A program made the position numbers and the translations under genes. Below are positions 37,460-47,224 of a stretch of 56,086 bases of DNA, one piece after another. The stretch covers positions 1-56,086 of the forward strand of contig WGFU01000004.1 of the NCBI GenBank assembly GCA_015492075.1, in the 5' to 3' direction. Each line of letters opens with the position of its first letter. Positions within the stretch are counted from its first letter, which is position 1. The notes beneath the pieces are model-generated. The model searched no databases. It saw only the letters and a program-made list of their open reading frames with translations, and had not been told where the DNA came from. The DNA is from Gammaproteobacteria bacterium (GTDB lineage: Bacteria > Pseudomonadota > Gammaproteobacteria > GCA-2400775).

Positions 37460-39010
37460 CTACGGTTGCACACTAAGCAGGCTGGCGCCCGTCATCTCTG
37501 CCGGCTTGTCGAGACCCAGCAGTTCGAGCATGGTCGGCGTGACATCACACAGCGCGCCACTATCGGCGATTTGCGCATGACGCCCGACATAAATTAATGG
37601 CACAAGGTTGCTGGTATGCGCCGTATGCGGCTGACCCGTTGCGAGATCAAACATTTGCTCTGCATTACCATGGTCGGCAGTAATCAGCCACTCCCCATCC
37701 GCTTTATCCATGGCCTCCTCAACACGGCCCAAACAAGCATCAAGCGCTTCAATCGCTGCGATCGCTGCATCGAGTTTGCCGGTATGACCGACCATATCAG
37801 GATTGGCATAATTACAGATAATGACGTCGTACTCGCCCGATTCGATGGCGGCAACCAAACGATCGGTTAGCTCACCCGCACTCATCTCGGGTTGCATATC
37901 GTAGGTTTTCACCTTGGGCGATTGAATCAGTACACGATCTTCGCCAGGATAGCAGGCTTCGACACCACCATTAAAAAAGAAGGTGACGTGGGCATATTTT
38001 TCAGTCTCCGCTATGCGCAGTTGTTTGAGGCCTAGCTTTGAGATGTATTCACCAAAGACGTTACTATAGCGCTCCGGCGGAAAGGCGACGGGTACATAGT
38101 AAAAATCCTTGTTGTACTCAGCCAAGCTGCAAAATGACCCAAGCTTAGGCCTTGCTTCGCGCACAAAACCGTCAAAATCTTCGGCAATAAACGCGCGCGT
38201 CAGCTGTCTGGCACGGTCAGAGCGAAAGTTCATAAACACGATGACGTCATCATCTTTGATAAAATCTGGCTCAGCGTCGTCTTCGACGATAACTGTTGGC
38301 TGCACAAATTCATCGGTTTCACCACGAGCATAGGCCATTTCGAGCGCCGTCGCCGCATCGTCAGCCCGGTATTCGGCCTTGCCCAGGGTCAGTAGATCAT
38401 AGGCCGCTTGCACGCGATCCCAGCGATAATCCCTATCCATCGCATAAAAGCGCCCGACCAAGGTGGCGATACGACCGCCGCCAACCTCTGCCATAACCGC
38501 CTCCATTGCCTTGATGGAATCGGCAGCGCTTTTGGGTGCCGTATCGCGGCCATCAAGAAAGCCATGGACGAACACCCGCTTGGCACCACGCGTAACCGCC
38601 AATTTAACCATGGCCTGGATATGTGACTCGTGACTGTGGACACCGCCAGGCGACAACAAACCAAAGATATGAACAGCACTGCCTTTGGCTATCGCCGTAT
38701 CAACCGCGTCGGTTAAGGTCTGATTACTGAAAAACAGGCCACTTTCGATTGAGCGTTGAATGCGAGTAAATTCCTGGTAGACAACTCTACCGGCACCGAG
38801 ATTAAGGTGACCCACCTCTGAATTACCCATCTGACCACTAGGCAGACCAACGCTAGGGCCCGATGCGCTGATAAAGGTATGCGGGTAGTCATTAAACAAC
38901 TTGTCCCAAACCGGTATCCTGGCATTGGCAATGGCATTGCCCTGGGTTTCTTCACTATAGCCCCAGCCATCAAGTATGGTCAGGAGAATCGGTCGTTTTT
39001 GTGCTGTCAT
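37460..39010 (-). CDS. gpmI: 2,3-bisphosphoglycerate-independent phosphoglycerate mutase
   Basis: A 516-residue, Mn2+-dependent glycolytic enzyme of the alkaline-phosphatase superfamily that interconverts 3- and 2-phosphoglycerate. The nucleophile S64 lies in [15 protein letters not shown]14 in LDGWG and the [11 protein letters not shown] motif near the end supply metal ligands. It heads the gpmI-envC-ctpA-yibQ group and is divergent from yibN-secB-gpsA. Confidence 0.97.
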   Translation of the reverse strand: MTAQKRPILLTILDGWGYSEETQGNAIANARIPVWDKLFNDYPHTFISASGPSVGLPSGQMGNSEVGHLNLGAGRVVYQEFTRIQRSIESGLFFSNQTLTDAVDTAIAKGSAVHIFGLLSPGGVHSHESHIQAMVKLAVTRGAKRVFVHGFLDGRDTAPKSAADSIKAMEAVMAEVGGGRIATLVGRFYAMDRDYRWDRVQAAYDLLTLGKAEYRADDAATALEMAYARGETDEFVQPTVIVEDDAEPDFIKDDDVIVFMNFRSDRARQLTRAFIAEDFDGFVREARPKLGSFCSLAEYNKDFYYVPVAFPPERYSNVFGEYISKLGLKQLRIAETEKYAHVTFFFNGGVEACYPGEDRVLIQSPKVKTYDMQPEMSAGELTDRLVAAIESGEYDVIICNYANPDMVGHTGKLDAAIAAIEALDACLGRVEEAMDKADGEWLITADHGNAEQMFDLATGQPHTAHTSNLVPLIYVGRHAQIADSGALCDVTPTMLELLGLDKPAEMTGASLLSVQP

Positions 39011-39187
39011 CTATTTTGGTCGTGTTTGTTAGCCACTGCACGCGAAAACCGCGGCACGAGCAGGATGTATAAGGCTTGCTGGTAACCCTGGCGCAATGTC
39101 AGTATGATGCCGAGCGCACAGGGGCAGCAATTATACGATAGTTTTAATGGCTTGCCTGACATTTTCACAGAAATAGCTTGGGATTAA

Positions 39188-39637
39188 TTGCCGCAAATGG
39201 GTCAGTTCGCTGAATTTATTATTAACCACTGGATATTAAGCTCGCTTTTTGTCCTGATTCTCATATTGCTGACGATGGATAGCATGCGCGGCAAACTGCT
39301 TGGCTTTGGCGAAACCAAACCCGATGAAGCAGTGCGTTTGATGAACCACGATGACGCTGTGGTACTCGATGTGCGTGAAGATAGCGAGTATGCCGAAGGC
39401 CATATTATTAACGCACTGCACATTCCACTGCCCTTACTGGAAAACCGCATCACCGAACTTCAAAAATATAAAGATAAGCCGCTATTAGTCTATTGCCGTA
39501 CTGGAAACCGATCGGCACAAGCCGCTTCGACCTTGATGAAACAGGGTTTTAGCAGTGTTAAAAAATTGAGCGGCGGCATGATTGGCTGGAAAAGTGCAAA
39601 CCTGCCAGTCAGCAAATCGCCAGCCAGCAAATCATAG
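39188..39637 (+). CDS. yibN: Membrane-anchored rhodanese-like protein YibN
   Basis: A 149-residue protein with an N-terminal membrane helix (about residues 14-28, ILSSLFVLILILL) and a rhodanese domain whose active-site loop is YCRTGNRS with the catalytic cysteine. A sulfurtransferase role is possible. The TTG at 39188 has the better-spaced GGGAT ribosome site; an ATG three codons later is the alternative. The conserved order with secB and gpsA supports the name. Confidence 0.88.
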   Translation: MPQMGQFAEFIINHWILSSLFVLILILLTMDSMRGKLLGFGETKPDEAVRLMNHDDAVVLDVREDSEYAEGHIINALHIPLPLLENRITELQKYKDKPLLVYCRTGNRSAQAASTLMKQGFSSVKKLSGGMIGWKSANLPVSKSPASKS

Positions 39638-39660
39638 CAACCTCATACTCAGGAACTCCT

Positions 39661-40152
39661 ATGTCGAATAAAGAAACAAACCCTGGCACCGACGCCGACA
39701 AGCAACAGCGTTTTCACATTCAAAAAATTTACGTCAAAGATCTGTCTTTTGAAACACCGAATTCACCACAGATTTTCTCCGAAAAATGGAAGCCAGAAGT
39801 CAATTTAGAGATTCGCAACACGGCTAAAATTCTTGCTGATGATGTCCATGAAGTGATCTTATCGCTGACCGCGACGGTTAAGATTGAAGACAAAGTTGCA
39901 TACCTAATCGAAGTGCAGCAGGCTGGCATTTTCAACATCAGCGGTTTTGAAAAGGTTAACCTCGCTGCTATGGTCGGCAGCTATTGTCCCAATATTCTTT
40001 TCCCCTACGCACGTGAATGTGTTTCGGACATCGTCTCCAAAGGCGGCTTCCCTCAGCTGGTTCTTGCTCCGGTCAACTTTGACAGTCTTTATAATCAACA
40101 CTTACAAAGCATGCAAAACAGTGACTCAGGGCAACCAGAGACCTCGCATTAA
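39661..40152 (+). CDS. secB: Protein-export chaperone SecB
   Basis: A 163-residue cytoplasmic chaperone that keeps preproteins unfolded and hands them to SecA. Family segments include KIYVKDLSFETPNSP, the acidic SecA-binding region, and ILFPYARECVSDIVSKGGFP. It begins 23 bp after yibN with an AGGA ribosome site, and gpsA follows. Confidence 0.96.
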   Translation: MSNKETNPGTDADKQQRFHIQKIYVKDLSFETPNSPQIFSEKWKPEVNLEIRNTAKILADDVHEVILSLTATVKIEDKVAYLIEVQQAGIFNISGFEKVNLAAMVGSYCPNILFPYARECVSDIVSKGGFPQLVLAPVNFDSLYNQHLQSMQNSDSGQPETSH

Positions 40153-40161
40153 CAGTGAATA

Positions 40162-41169
40162 ATGAGCACGCCTCATCCCGTTAGCGTTATCGGTGCTGGC
40201 TCGTGGGGTACAGCGCTGGCGCAGCAATTAGCAAGGCGCCAGCACCCCGTCAGGCTATGGGGACGCAACCACGACCAACTCGCCGAAATCAATCGCACAC
40301 GATGTAATCAACGCTATCTCCCGGGCATCGATTTGTCAGAGAGCGTCAGCGCTTGTCCCTCACTCGAGAAGACGCTGCAAGACAGCGCATTGGTATTGGT
40401 GGTCGTACCAAGCAGCGCCTTTCGCGAAACAATCATAAAAATACGGGCATTGTGCGCTGATGATATTCTACTGGCCTGGGCCTGCAAAGGACTGGAACCA
40501 GGCAGTGGCAAACGCCCGCACCAAATCTTGCTCGAAGAGTGGCCTAACATCCAACATTACGGCGTTGTCTCTGGCCCCACTTTTGCCCTCGAGCTGGCCA
40601 AGGGGCTGCCGACAGCAGTAACCGTTGCCGCCAATAGCAAACAGGCCAGCAATCGTATTGCCCGCTTTTTGCACGGTAATCGTCTGCGTTGTTACACCTC
40701 TTGCGATATCGTTGGCGTTGAATTAGGCGGTGCGATAAAAAATGCCCTCGCCATTGCTGCCGGCATCGCCGACGGCCTGGCACTGGGCGCCAACACACAA
40801 GCCGCCCTGATCACGCGCGGACTCAACGAAATGGTCAAGCTGGGCGTCGCACTCGGCGGGCAGACCAACACCTTTTACGGACTGGCGGGATTGGGCGATT
40901 TAATCCTCACCTGCACCGATGATCTGTCACGCAATCGTCGGCTTGGTCTCGCGCTAGGCCGCGGCCATTCATTGGAAACAGCGCTCAGTGAAATTAACCA
41001 AGTCGTCGAAGGAGTGAACACAGCGCGCGAGTTACACCAACTTATGCAAACGCATAAGGTCGACATGCCTATTTGCCGTAATGTCTACCGCGTGCTTTAT
41101 GCCGGGCTGCCGCCCACGGATGCCGTCTATGATTTACTCGAGCGCGAGCTCAAGGCAGAGGGCGATTGA
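40162..41169 (+). CDS. gpsA: NAD(P)-dependent glycerol-3-phosphate dehydrogenase
   Basis: A 335-residue enzyme that makes sn-glycerol 3-phosphate for phospholipid synthesis. It has the dinucleotide motif VIGAGSWGTAL, the catalytic lysine in GGAIKNALAIAAGI, and GLAGLGDLILTC. It sits in the conserved yibN-secB-gpsA cluster, and its stop overlaps the start of the next gene. Confidence 0.96.
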   Translation: MSTPHPVSVIGAGSWGTALAQQLARRQHPVRLWGRNHDQLAEINRTRCNQRYLPGIDLSESVSACPSLEKTLQDSALVLVVVPSSAFRETIIKIRALCADDILLAWACKGLEPGSGKRPHQILLEEWPNIQHYGVVSGPTFALELAKGLPTAVTVAANSKQASNRIARFLHGNRLRCYTSCDIVGVELGGAIKNALAIAAGIADGLALGANTQAALITRGLNEMVKLGVALGGQTNTFYGLAGLGDLILTCTDDLSRNRRLGLALGRGHSLETALSEINQVVEGVNTARELHQLMQTHKVDMPICRNVYRVLYAGLPPTDAVYDLLERELKAEGD

Positions 41170-41843
41170 TTTCCCAGGCCATCATCCTGGCCGCAGGCCA
41201 TGGCAAACGTATGCAGCCATTAACGCATAACACCCCCAAGCCACTGCTAACGGTCGGCGGTAAAGCACTCATTGAGTATCATATCGAGCGGCTGTGTGCG
41301 GCCGGCATTCATCGTATCGTCATTAACACTGGACGCCTGGGACAGCAGTTTGAAGACAAACTCGGTAACGGCGAGCGCTATGGAGTGAACCTGCTTTACT
41401 CCCATGAAGGCAACGAGCCGCTGGAAACAGGTGGCGGCATCGTCAACGCCTTGCCGTTATTTCAAAATAACTATTTTATCGCTATTAATGGCGATATCTG
41501 GACCGACTATAATTTCGCAAAACTGCATCAACACACAAGGCAAACCTGTCATCTCGTTCTGGTCGACAACCCAGCACATAATCTGCAGGGTGATTTTGCC
41601 TTTAGTCGCGGCGAACTCAGTAATACCGGCGCAAAACGCTATACTTTTAGCGGTATGGCTGTATATGATCGTGCGCTATTCAATGACGCCACCGCTACGG
41701 CCTTTTCACTTGCACCGCTGCTGCGACAAGCCATAGATAAGCAACAAGCTAGTGCCGAACTTTACATGGGAAAGTGGTTTGACATCGGCACACCGCAGCG
41801 ACTAGCAGAGCTCGACCAAACACTAACGGGCAGCACCTCTTAG
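41166..41843 (+). CDS. murU: Sugar-1-phosphate nucleotidyltransferase, MurU-like
   Basis: A 225-residue nucleotidyltransferase. The signature is AIILAAGHGKRMQPLTHNTPKPLL, followed by the metal-binding aspartate in INGDIWTDY. Size and sequence fit MurU, which makes UDP-MurNAc from MurNAc-1-phosphate in peptidoglycan recycling; related sugar-phosphate nucleotidyltransferases cannot be excluded. The start is TTG, overlapping the gpsA stop. The kinase AmgK, usually next to murU in Pseudomonas, is not in this position. Confidence 0.75.
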   Translation: MISQAIILAAGHGKRMQPLTHNTPKPLLTVGGKALIEYHIERLCAAGIHRIVINTGRLGQQFEDKLGNGERYGVNLLYSHEGNEPLETGGGIVNALPLFQNNYFIAINGDIWTDYNFAKLHQHTRQTCHLVLVDNPAHNLQGDFAFSRGELSNTGAKRYTFSGMAVYDRALFNDATATAFSLAPLLRQAIDKQQASAELYMGKWFDIGTPQRLAELDQTLTGSTS

Positions 41844-42034
41844 TATGCTCTGACTGCTATTGTACTGCCTCTTAAAAAAATGACGATGCCTGCGCCCGTT
41901 ACGGGCATAAAAAGCATGCCCACCAGTGTCAAGCCATGTATCTTACATATCGGTAAGCGCTGGCCTCTGACCAATACGCAGCATACAGCATAGCTTGATA
42001 CGCCCCCAACACCGGGCCTCTCAATTCGTAAACA

Positions 42035-42358
42035 CTATGCCGCCCGGCGCTCGATGGCCACATTTGTCTGTGCTGTTCGTCTATCAAGAATAACAGTTAG
42101 TGCGTTTTCTTCGGCAAAACGCTGAATATAGGCAAACGCGAAGGGATCACGAATTTCGAGATCAGGAGCGACAATTAACGATGCCCTGCCATCGACAAAA
42201 CAAGGCCGCGCATCGAGCGCATACTTAAGACGGTGGTCATATTCAAAACTCGCTCGACGCAAAACAATCTGCCGCACCCATTCATCACGGTTAACGCTTG
42301 CTTGATTCTGAATCACAAAATCATGTTTGTCGACATCGACGCTTTCCCTTGTTTGCAT
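42035..42358 (-). CDS. Hypothetical 107-residue protein
   Basis: A soluble, charged protein with no membrane segment or recognisable motif. A well-placed GAGGGG ribosome site 8 bases before the ATG, and ordinary codon content, support it as a real gene. It contains the phrase ASLIVAPDLEIRDPFAFAYIQRF and ends in an arginine/alanine tail. It stands alone between the murU-like gene and cca. Function unknown. Confidence 0.55.
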   Translation of the reverse strand: MQTRESVDVDKHDFVIQNQASVNRDEWVRQIVLRRASFEYDHRLKYALDARPCFVDGRASLIVAPDLEIRDPFAFAYIQRFAEENALTVILDRRTAQTNVAIERRAA

Positions 42359-42625
42359 GAAAACACCCCTCAGCCTGGCAACAATATTGCCCGGGAGAAA
42401 TTTGCCCAGGCATACCCATGGCTATCGGTAGCATCAGAAAATAACTTTAATGTTACCTACGACAAGAACAGAAATCATTTCTAAAACCGTGCTGGAAGCA
42501 TTCGCCCTTCGAGGCAGGGGTGCTCGAAAAAAGTGTTAAAGATGTTTGTTGAACTGAGATAGACGCCGCTTTCGTTTATTAGCTCACCATCGCCCGCTTA
42601 ATATACGGATTCAAAGGCGTACCAA

Positions 42626-43762
42626 CTAAATGTTTTCTAGCGCCTCCAGTCGCCTTGCGCGCAGCGCCGCCGCCATAGCAGCTCCCTTTATTCCTTGCTC
42701 AACCAGGTCGTCAACGGCGATGGTCGAGATCGCCGCAATCGCTTTCAATAGCAACTCTGCTGGCACATAATCTGATGCCTGCTGTTGCACCCCGAGGGCG
42801 CGTTGCTGCAATTGCCAGTGACAAGACGCCAAACGTAATAGCGGTTTGATACGCTGCGGCCGGCGCAAGACATCCATCGACTCAAGTAACTGTAAGCGCT
42901 GCTCTGAATTCATTGCACCAAAGCGATGTATGCTTCTAATATGGCGGCAGGCCAGCTCGGCCAACTGATAATAAGACTTGGCAATGCGTAGCCGTTCTAC
43001 CATGCCTTTAAGCTGGCCCGGTTCCAAGTTCATCGCCAGCGCGGCAAAACGTATCTGCGCTGACGGCTCTATCTTGGCAACAGCCGCCAACAACTCGCTT
43101 GCACTCGGCCGACCTTGATGCCAAATTGCTGCCAACTCAGGAAACACCTGGACCAGGGCACCGCAGTCATCGAGCACCGAAAAATAGGCCTGCGGTTCAG
43201 CCTCAGCCAGCGCCCGCTCAGTTTCATTCCAGACACGTTCCGCCGTCAAACACCTCAATTCATTAGCGCTGACCATGTTTCGCATCAAGGCCAAGGTCTC
43301 AGGCGCCAAGCGAAATCCCAGCGGGAAAAACCGTGCAGCAAAGCGGGCCACTCTCAGCACCCGCAACGGGTCTTCGATAAAGGCATCGGTGACATGACGC
43401 AAGTACTTTTGCTTAAGATCCCGCTGGCCATGATAAGGATCGATAAGCTTGCCCTGATCGTCTTGCGCGATGGCATTAATGGTGAGATCGCGCCGGGCCA
43501 GATCCTGTTCCAGACTCACATCAGGGTCAGCATGTACGGTAAAACCGGTGTGGCCTGGTGCGGTCTTACGCTCTGTGCGGGCGAGCGCGTATTCCTGCTT
43601 GGTTTCTGGATGAAGAAAAACGGGGAAGTCACGGCCTACTTGCTGGAAACCGCGATCGAGCATTTCTTGTGGCGTCGCACCAACCACGACCCAGTCAATA
43701 TCGCTGACCGCTAAGCCTAATAGTTGATCACGAACCGCACCGCCGACACGAAAAATGTTCAC
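42626..43762 (-). CDS. cca: CCA-adding tRNA nucleotidyltransferase
   Basis: A 378-residue class II nucleotidyltransferase that adds or repairs the tRNA 3' CCA. Motifs are FRVGGAVRDQLLG, the catalytic aspartates in DIDWVVVG, ARRDLTINAIA, and EDPLRVLRVARFAARF. It ends without the C-terminal HD domain of E. coli Cca. The start is GTG at 43762, 12 bp after the upstream epimerase gene. Confidence 0.94.
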   Translation of the reverse strand: MNIFRVGGAVRDQLLGLAVSDIDWVVVGATPQEMLDRGFQQVGRDFPVFLHPETKQEYALARTERKTAPGHTGFTVHADPDVSLEQDLARRDLTINAIAQDDQGKLIDPYHGQRDLKQKYLRHVTDAFIEDPLRVLRVARFAARFFPLGFRLAPETLALMRNMVSANELRCLTAERVWNETERALAEAEPQAYFSVLDDCGALVQVFPELAAIWHQGRPSASELLAAVAKIEPSAQIRFAALAMNLEPGQLKGMVERLRIAKSYYQLAELACRHIRSIHRFGAMNSEQRLQLLESMDVLRRPQRIKPLLRLASCHWQLQQRALGVQQQASDYVPAELLLKAIAAISTIAVDDLVEQGIKGAAMAAALRARRLEALENI

Positions 43763-43774
43763 GCCGCGTACAGC

Positions 43775-44731
43775 CTATTCGTGACGTGCCACCTCACGTA
43801 AACGATCAAAGTACTCACCATCGCTGCCAGGCGCCAGATAAGTGGGAACAATCGCTTCGACACTGCGCGGCTTAATACCAAATAGCGCGGGAAAAGCGCC
43901 GTCACAGACACTGTCTACTTTCATCGATGCCAGGTTGTCTCGTGTCAGCGGCTTACCGGGTATCCACTCCATAATGCGCGCCAGAAACTCTGACATGCCA
44001 TCGTTCAAACCGATGATTTTGCGCCGATGGCCACTCACCTTGGCCGTGTATTCAACCAGCTCTCGCAGGCTATAGTCTTTCGGCCCACATAAATTGTAAC
44101 GCTGGCCATAGCTGGCCTTCTCGTCAATCGACGCCACCATGGCCGATACCACGTCATCGATAAATACCGGGGCAAAACGCGTATTGGGCGCGACTAACAG
44201 AAAGAATCCCGGACTCCAACGCAATAAGGTGGCGAAGCGATTAAAAAATGAATCATCACGGCCAAAAATGACGGACGGACGAAAACTGGTAACGGCGACA
44301 TCATGCAAGGCATGGGCATAGTTTTCAGCCTCACCTTTACTACGCAGATAAGCACTGACACCACGCGCCTCGTCAGCATTTAAGGCACTCATGTGCAATA
44401 AGCGGCGCACACCGGCACTGCGACAAGCATTAGCAACCTTGCGCGCCAAGGCGACATGGACACTGGCAAAGCTCTGCTTGCCCGACTCATTGAGCAAACC
44501 AATCAGGTTGACGACCGTATCCATACCACTAAGGTATTCGGCCAGATTTTCTTCATCACAGACATTGGCGGCGACCACATTGACGCGGGGCAATACCAAC
44601 AAATGGCGCTGGCGCTGAGGATGGCGCGATAACACGGTGACCTCAAAGCCCTCGTCGGCCAAACGATTCACCAGGTGTGTACCGACAAAGCCGGAGCCGC
44701 CTAGCACACAGACATGACGCTGTTTTTTCAC
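43775..44731 (-). CDS. NAD(P)-binding epimerase/complex I NDUFA9-like protein
   Basis: A 318-residue, atypical short-chain dehydrogenase/reductase. The Rossmann motif is VLGGSGFVGTHLV at residues 8-20, and the family segment SALNADEARGVSAYLRSKGEAE has a tyrosine-x4-lysine-type arrangement. It resembles proteins annotated as complex I NDUFA9 subunit family. The GTG start with an AAGGGG ribosome site is chosen over an ATG 18 codons upstream. It is in an operon with cca. Role unknown. Confidence 0.8.
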   Translation of the reverse strand: MKKQRHVCVLGGSGFVGTHLVNRLADEGFEVTVLSRHPQRQRHLLVLPRVNVVAANVCDEENLAEYLSGMDTVVNLIGLLNESGKQSFASVHVALARKVANACRSAGVRRLLHMSALNADEARGVSAYLRSKGEAENYAHALHDVAVTSFRPSVIFGRDDSFFNRFATLLRWSPGFFLLVAPNTRFAPVFIDDVVSAMVASIDEKASYGQRYNLCGPKDYSLRELVEYTAKVSGHRRKIIGLNDGMSEFLARIMEWIPGKPLTRDNLASMKVDSVCDGAFPALFGIKPRSVEAIVPTYLAPGSDGEYFDRLREVARHE

Positions 44732-44921
44732 GAATACCCCTTTAATTCTAATCTTAGATTGTGGCATACAGCGCGCTTGACGCAAAGCTATCCATACTCA
44801 AATCAACGACACTGAATAGAAAAGAACTGGCAGACTACACTAGGGCTATACCGAATCTCAATATATGTCCTACAATCGCTTTAAATACAGATGCCGCTGC
44901 GACGGTCTTGGAGAGAATATT

Positions 44922-46286
44922 ATGGGCTACCTGTCAACCAATCCTGCTACTGGAAAGGTCACTCAACGCTTCGATCTGTGGGACAACGACCAGCTTGAAA
45001 ATGCGCTAGCTTGCGCAACAGTAGCTGGCAGGGCCTGGTCTGCCACCCACTTTGACGAGCGCGCCCGACTAATGAAAGCGCTGGCAGCTCAACTGCGCGC
45101 AGATAAAGAACGCTTGGCACGCTGCATTACTTTTGAGATGGGCAAGCTGATTGGCGAGGCCCGCACTGAGATCGAGAAATGCGCCGCAGTCTGCGAATAC
45201 TACGCTGAACACGGCGCTGGCTTTCTCGCCGACGAACTCATCGCTTCCGACGCCAGTCGCAGCTTTGTCGCGTATCAACCGCTGGGTGCGGTACTCGCCG
45301 TCATGCCATGGAATTTCCCGTTTTGGCAGGTCATGCGCTTCGCCGCGCCCGCACTGATGGCAGGCAACGTGGGCTTACTCAAACACGCCTCGAACGTACC
45401 GCAATGTGCTCTCGCCATTGAACAGCTGTTCGACGATGCCGGCTTTCCGGCTAACGTCTTTCAAACCTTGTTGATTCCCGTATCCCAGGTCGCTGATGTC
45501 ATTGCTGATGAGCGCGTTCACGCGGTCACGCTAACGGGCTCGACACCGGCCGGCCAAAAGGTCGCCAGCTGCGCCGGTCAAAACATTAAAAAGAGCGTGC
45601 TGGAACTGGGTGGCTCTGACCCCTTTATCGTCCTCGATGACGCTGATATCGACTGGGCCGTGGAAAATGCGGTGAAATCACGCTACCTCAATGCCGGCCA
45701 GAGCTGTATTGCCGCAAAACGCTTTATCGTCACGCCGGGTATTGGCGATCAGTTTGTCGCCAAATTCAAGGCCGCCGTTGAGCAGCTCACGCCCGGCGAC
45801 CCGATGTCAGAGCAAAGCACATTGGCGCCGATGGCGCGAGTCGATCTGCGCGATGCGCTGCACCAGCAAGTGATCGACAGTATTTCCGCTGGCGCTAGCG
45901 CCGTGGTCGGTTGCGCGCCGATCGCTGGCGCTGGCGCCTTTTATGAGGCCTCGATACTCGATCACGTCACGCCTGCCTGCCGCGCCTATGCCGAAGAACT
46001 GTTCGGCCCGGTAGCTATCATCATTCGTGCTAAAGACGAAGACGATGCGATCAACATTGCCAATGCCTCCGAATTTGGCCTCGGCGGCAGCGTTTGGACA
46101 CAAAATTCTGGGCACGGTGCACAACTTGCGCGCCGCATCGAGGCCGGCGCCGTTTTCGTCAACGGCATGGTCAAAAGCGATCCGCGCCTACCCTTTGGTG
46201 GCATCAAACAATCAGGCTATGGCCGCGAATTGGCGCAACACGGTATCCGTGAATTCGTTAATGCCAAAACAATCTGGATACGCTAG
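44922..46286 (+). CDS. NAD(P)+-dependent succinate-semialdehyde (aldehyde) dehydrogenase
   Basis: A 454-residue aldehyde dehydrogenase of the SSADH group (Sad/GabD-like). The general base is in LELGGSDPFIV, the catalytic cysteine in NAGQSCIAAKRF, and NFPFWQ and PFGGIKQSGYGREL are present. The start at 44922 follows GGAGAG; an upstream ATG would add 19 atypical residues. Its 3' end overlaps the start of the next gene by 26 bp. No GABA genes are nearby, so the aldehyde is uncertain. Confidence 0.85.
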   Translation: MGYLSTNPATGKVTQRFDLWDNDQLENALACATVAGRAWSATHFDERARLMKALAAQLRADKERLARCITFEMGKLIGEARTEIEKCAAVCEYYAEHGAGFLADELIASDASRSFVAYQPLGAVLAVMPWNFPFWQVMRFAAPALMAGNVGLLKHASNVPQCALAIEQLFDDAGFPANVFQTLLIPVSQVADVIADERVHAVTLTGSTPAGQKVASCAGQNIKKSVLELGGSDPFIVLDDADIDWAVENAVKSRYLNAGQSCIAAKRFIVTPGIGDQFVAKFKAAVEQLTPGDPMSEQSTLAPMARVDLRDALHQQVIDSISAGASAVVGCAPIAGAGAFYEASILDHVTPACRAYAEELFGPVAIIIRAKDEDDAINIANASEFGLGGSVWTQNSGHGAQLARRIEAGAVFVNGMVKSDPRLPFGGIKQSGYGRELAQHGIREFVNAKTIWIR

Positions 46287-47103
46287 CGCGCCGGGTGACA
46301 TCAAGCTGAGTACTCTTCACCTCATCAGCTACCTGGCGATCGGTATGATCGCTGGCATCAGCGCCGGATTGTTCGGCATAGGCGGCGGCATTATTGTTGT
46401 GCCGGGTCTAGTCCTGGTCTTTACCGCATTGCAATTTGGCAACGAGTACCTGACTCATATAGCCGTTGGCACCTCATTGGCCACCATCATTGTCACTGGC
46501 AGCGCTGCGGCCTGGATGCATCATCAACATGGTGCTGTAAACTGGCTCCTGGTCAAGGGCTTATTGCCTGGTGTAATCGTTGGTGCCGTGATGGGTGCGG
46601 TACTGGCTGACAACCTGTCTAGTGACAGGCTGCGGCAATTATTTGGTCTGCTGCAAATCCTTTTAGCAATTAAATTGCTGTTTGACCTATCACCTGATAG
46701 AGGCGGCACTTCGCCCCGGCTTGGCGAGATGCCCGTAGCAGGGGTCATCATTGGCGCAATTGCCTCCTGCCTTGGGATCGGTGGCGGTACGCTCACGGGA
46801 CCCTATCTCGTTTTTCGCGGTCAAGCCGTACACCATGCAGTAGCAACGGCGTCAGCCGTGGGGGTGCCCATCGCACTGACCGGAGCGATCAGTTTTATTG
46901 TCACCGGACTCGACAGCGCCGAGACGCTACCGGCCATGAGCAGTGGCTATATCTATTGGCCTGCTTTCGCAGCGATCAGCGCAGCAACATTGGTGTTTGC
47001 ACCGATTGGTGCGCGCCTGGCGCACCGGCTAAACCCCGCGATCTTGCAAAAAACCTTCGCATTATTGTTGATGATGGTCGGCATCAAAATGCTCCTCACT
47101 TGA
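46261..47103 (+). CDS. TauE/SafE (TSUP) family membrane exporter
   Basis: A 280-residue protein with about eight membrane segments in two repeats. Each repeat carries a glycine-rich turn: GLFGIGGGIIVVPGL in the first and CLGIGGGTLTGPYL in the second, the TSUP signature. Members export sulfite, sulfoacetate or other organosulfur anions. It starts inside the aldehyde dehydrogenase gene, and the ATP sulfurylase gene follows 121 bp downstream, which fits sulfur-anion traffic. Confidence 0.85.
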   Translation: MPKQSGYASAPGDIKLSTLHLISYLAIGMIAGISAGLFGIGGGIIVVPGLVLVFTALQFGNEYLTHIAVGTSLATIIVTGSAAAWMHHQHGAVNWLLVKGLLPGVIVGAVMGAVLADNLSSDRLRQLFGLLQILLAIKLLFDLSPDRGGTSPRLGEMPVAGVIIGAIASCLGIGGGTLTGPYLVFRGQAVHHAVATASAVGVPIALTGAISFIVTGLDSAETLPAMSSGYIYWPAFAAISAATLVFAPIGARLAHRLNPAILQKTFALLLMMVGIKMLLT

Positions 47104-47224
47104 GGCGCCTAATTAGTCCGCCTGCTAAACGGGGCTACAAGCACATAGTCCTGCAACCAAAAGCCAGTTAGAATGACCGCCACAACCATTTATTGTTTTT
47201 TCCCTACAAGGAGCTTTAGCCAAA

